In this document: positions 5,532-5,599 of the stretch, in pieces | Layout of the letters: every line of letters starts with the position of its first letter | Numbering within the stretch: position 1 is the first letter of the stretch | Position numbers and translations under genes: made by a program | The notes under the pieces: model-generated | Databases searched by the model: none | Told to the model about the DNA's origin: nothing | Seen by the model: only the letters and a program-made list of their open reading frames with translations | Source of the DNA: Acidobacteriota bacterium | GTDB taxonomy: Bacteria; Acidobacteriota; Thermoanaerobaculia; Multivoradales; JAHEKO01 | Reading direction: 5' to 3' | DNA: 5,599 nt | Assembly (NCBI GenBank): GCA_024638355.1 | Contig: JAHEKO010000276.1 | Location: forward strand, 1 to 5,599

Positions 5532-5564
5532 GCGGGGCGCTGTATCTGGTCACTTGGCCCCCGC
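5532..5564 (+). repeat. Second hairpin in the downstream leader region
   Basis: GCGGGG (5532-5537) pairs perfectly with CCCCGC (5559-5564) around a 21-nt loop; C5538 can extend the stem with G5557 if C5558 is bulged out. No T-run follows. Function is unknown; it may be part of a structured leader with the hairpin at 5494-5515. Confidence 0.25.
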
Positions 5565-5599
5565 GGAGCGAGTAGTGAAACCGGCCGTCTCACATTCAG

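Larger units (their letters stand above)
5276..5599. other. Long non-coding stretch rich in inverted and direct repeats
   Basis: About 325 bp after the export gene hold no credible protein gene on either strand. The only sizeable frame, on the minus strand at 5329-5553 (74 codons), has a random-looking Ser/Thr/Arg-rich composition and runs across a near-consensus promoter. The stretch from about 5310 to 5490 is visibly richer in A and T than the neighbouring genes. It holds a CRP-like palindrome, TGAC direct repeats, a sigma70 promoter inside an inverted repeat, a terminator-like hairpin, and two or three further hairpins (5494-5515, 5532-5564 and a looser one at 5450-5482). A long regulatory leader for a gene past the right edge, or a small RNA, would fit. 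I do not recognise a known riboswitch; a c-di-GMP-I aptamer core was looked for and not seen. Confidence 0.6.

Noticed and set aside
5329..5553. A 74-codon minus-strand frame downstream of the export gene
   Set aside because: No motif, random-looking composition, no good ribosome binding site noticed, and it crosses the operator, promoter and hairpin cluster.
5555..5569. Possible sigma54 promoter near the right edge (TGGC, then GC 12 bp further)
   Set aside because: Only about 7 of 12 consensus positions match and the -12 element lacks TT; likely chance in GC-rich DNA.
5406..5599. c-di-GMP-I, cobalamin or T-box leader
   Set aside because: I looked for the conserved cores of these classes and did not find them; the structure is unassigned.
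1..5599. CRISPR array, tRNA or rRNA genes, insertion sequence ends
   Set aside because: No regularly spaced repeats of adequate length, no tRNA-like or rRNA-like stretches, and no transposase or flanking inverted repeats were seen.

Overview
The window looks like part of an exopolysaccharide (EPS) locus of the XrtA/PEP-CTERM (exosortase) type, from a GC-rich Gram-negative bacterium. The diderm assignment rests on a predicted outer-membrane beta-barrel protein, a periplasmic polysaccharide export protein and a GT-C membrane glycosyltransferase. Acidobacteriota and Proteobacteria both fit; the sequence alone does not decide between them. No exosortase gene lies inside the window, so the XrtA link rests on three neighbouring families known from such clusters.

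Layout. (1) 2-607, plus strand: the 3' end of a DUF4091 (GH123-like) protein whose start lies outside the window. (2) 611-4485, minus strand: a tight three-gene unit transcribed leftward, in the order outer-membrane beta-barrel protein (3196-4485), FemAB-like acyltransferase (2122-3183) and ArnT/GT39-like glycosyltransferase (611-2125). The intergenic gap is 12 bp, then the next pair overlaps by 4 bp (GTGA). The unit meets the DUF4091 gene tail to tail with only 3 bp between the stop codons. (3) 4486-4696: a divergent control region with candidate back-to-back promoters. It also holds a stem-loop plus T-run, shaped like an intrinsic terminator, just before the barrel gene start. (4) 4697-5275, plus strand: a short Wza-type polysaccharide export protein with a signal peptide. 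(5) 5276-5599: about 325 bp with no credible gene but dense signals: a CRP-like palindrome, TGAC direct repeats spaced exactly 10 bp, a near-consensus sigma70 promoter embedded in an inverted repeat, a terminator-like hairpin, and further hairpins downstream.

How the parts may work together (inference). The export protein and the beta barrel would form the periplasmic and outer-membrane part of a secretion route. The GT39-like enzyme and the FemAB-like protein would modify the glycan or a lipid-linked intermediate with a sugar and an aminoacyl or other acyl group. The DUF4091 protein could be a glycan-active hydrolase. The two non-coding regions are the least explained parts of the window and hold most of the findings.
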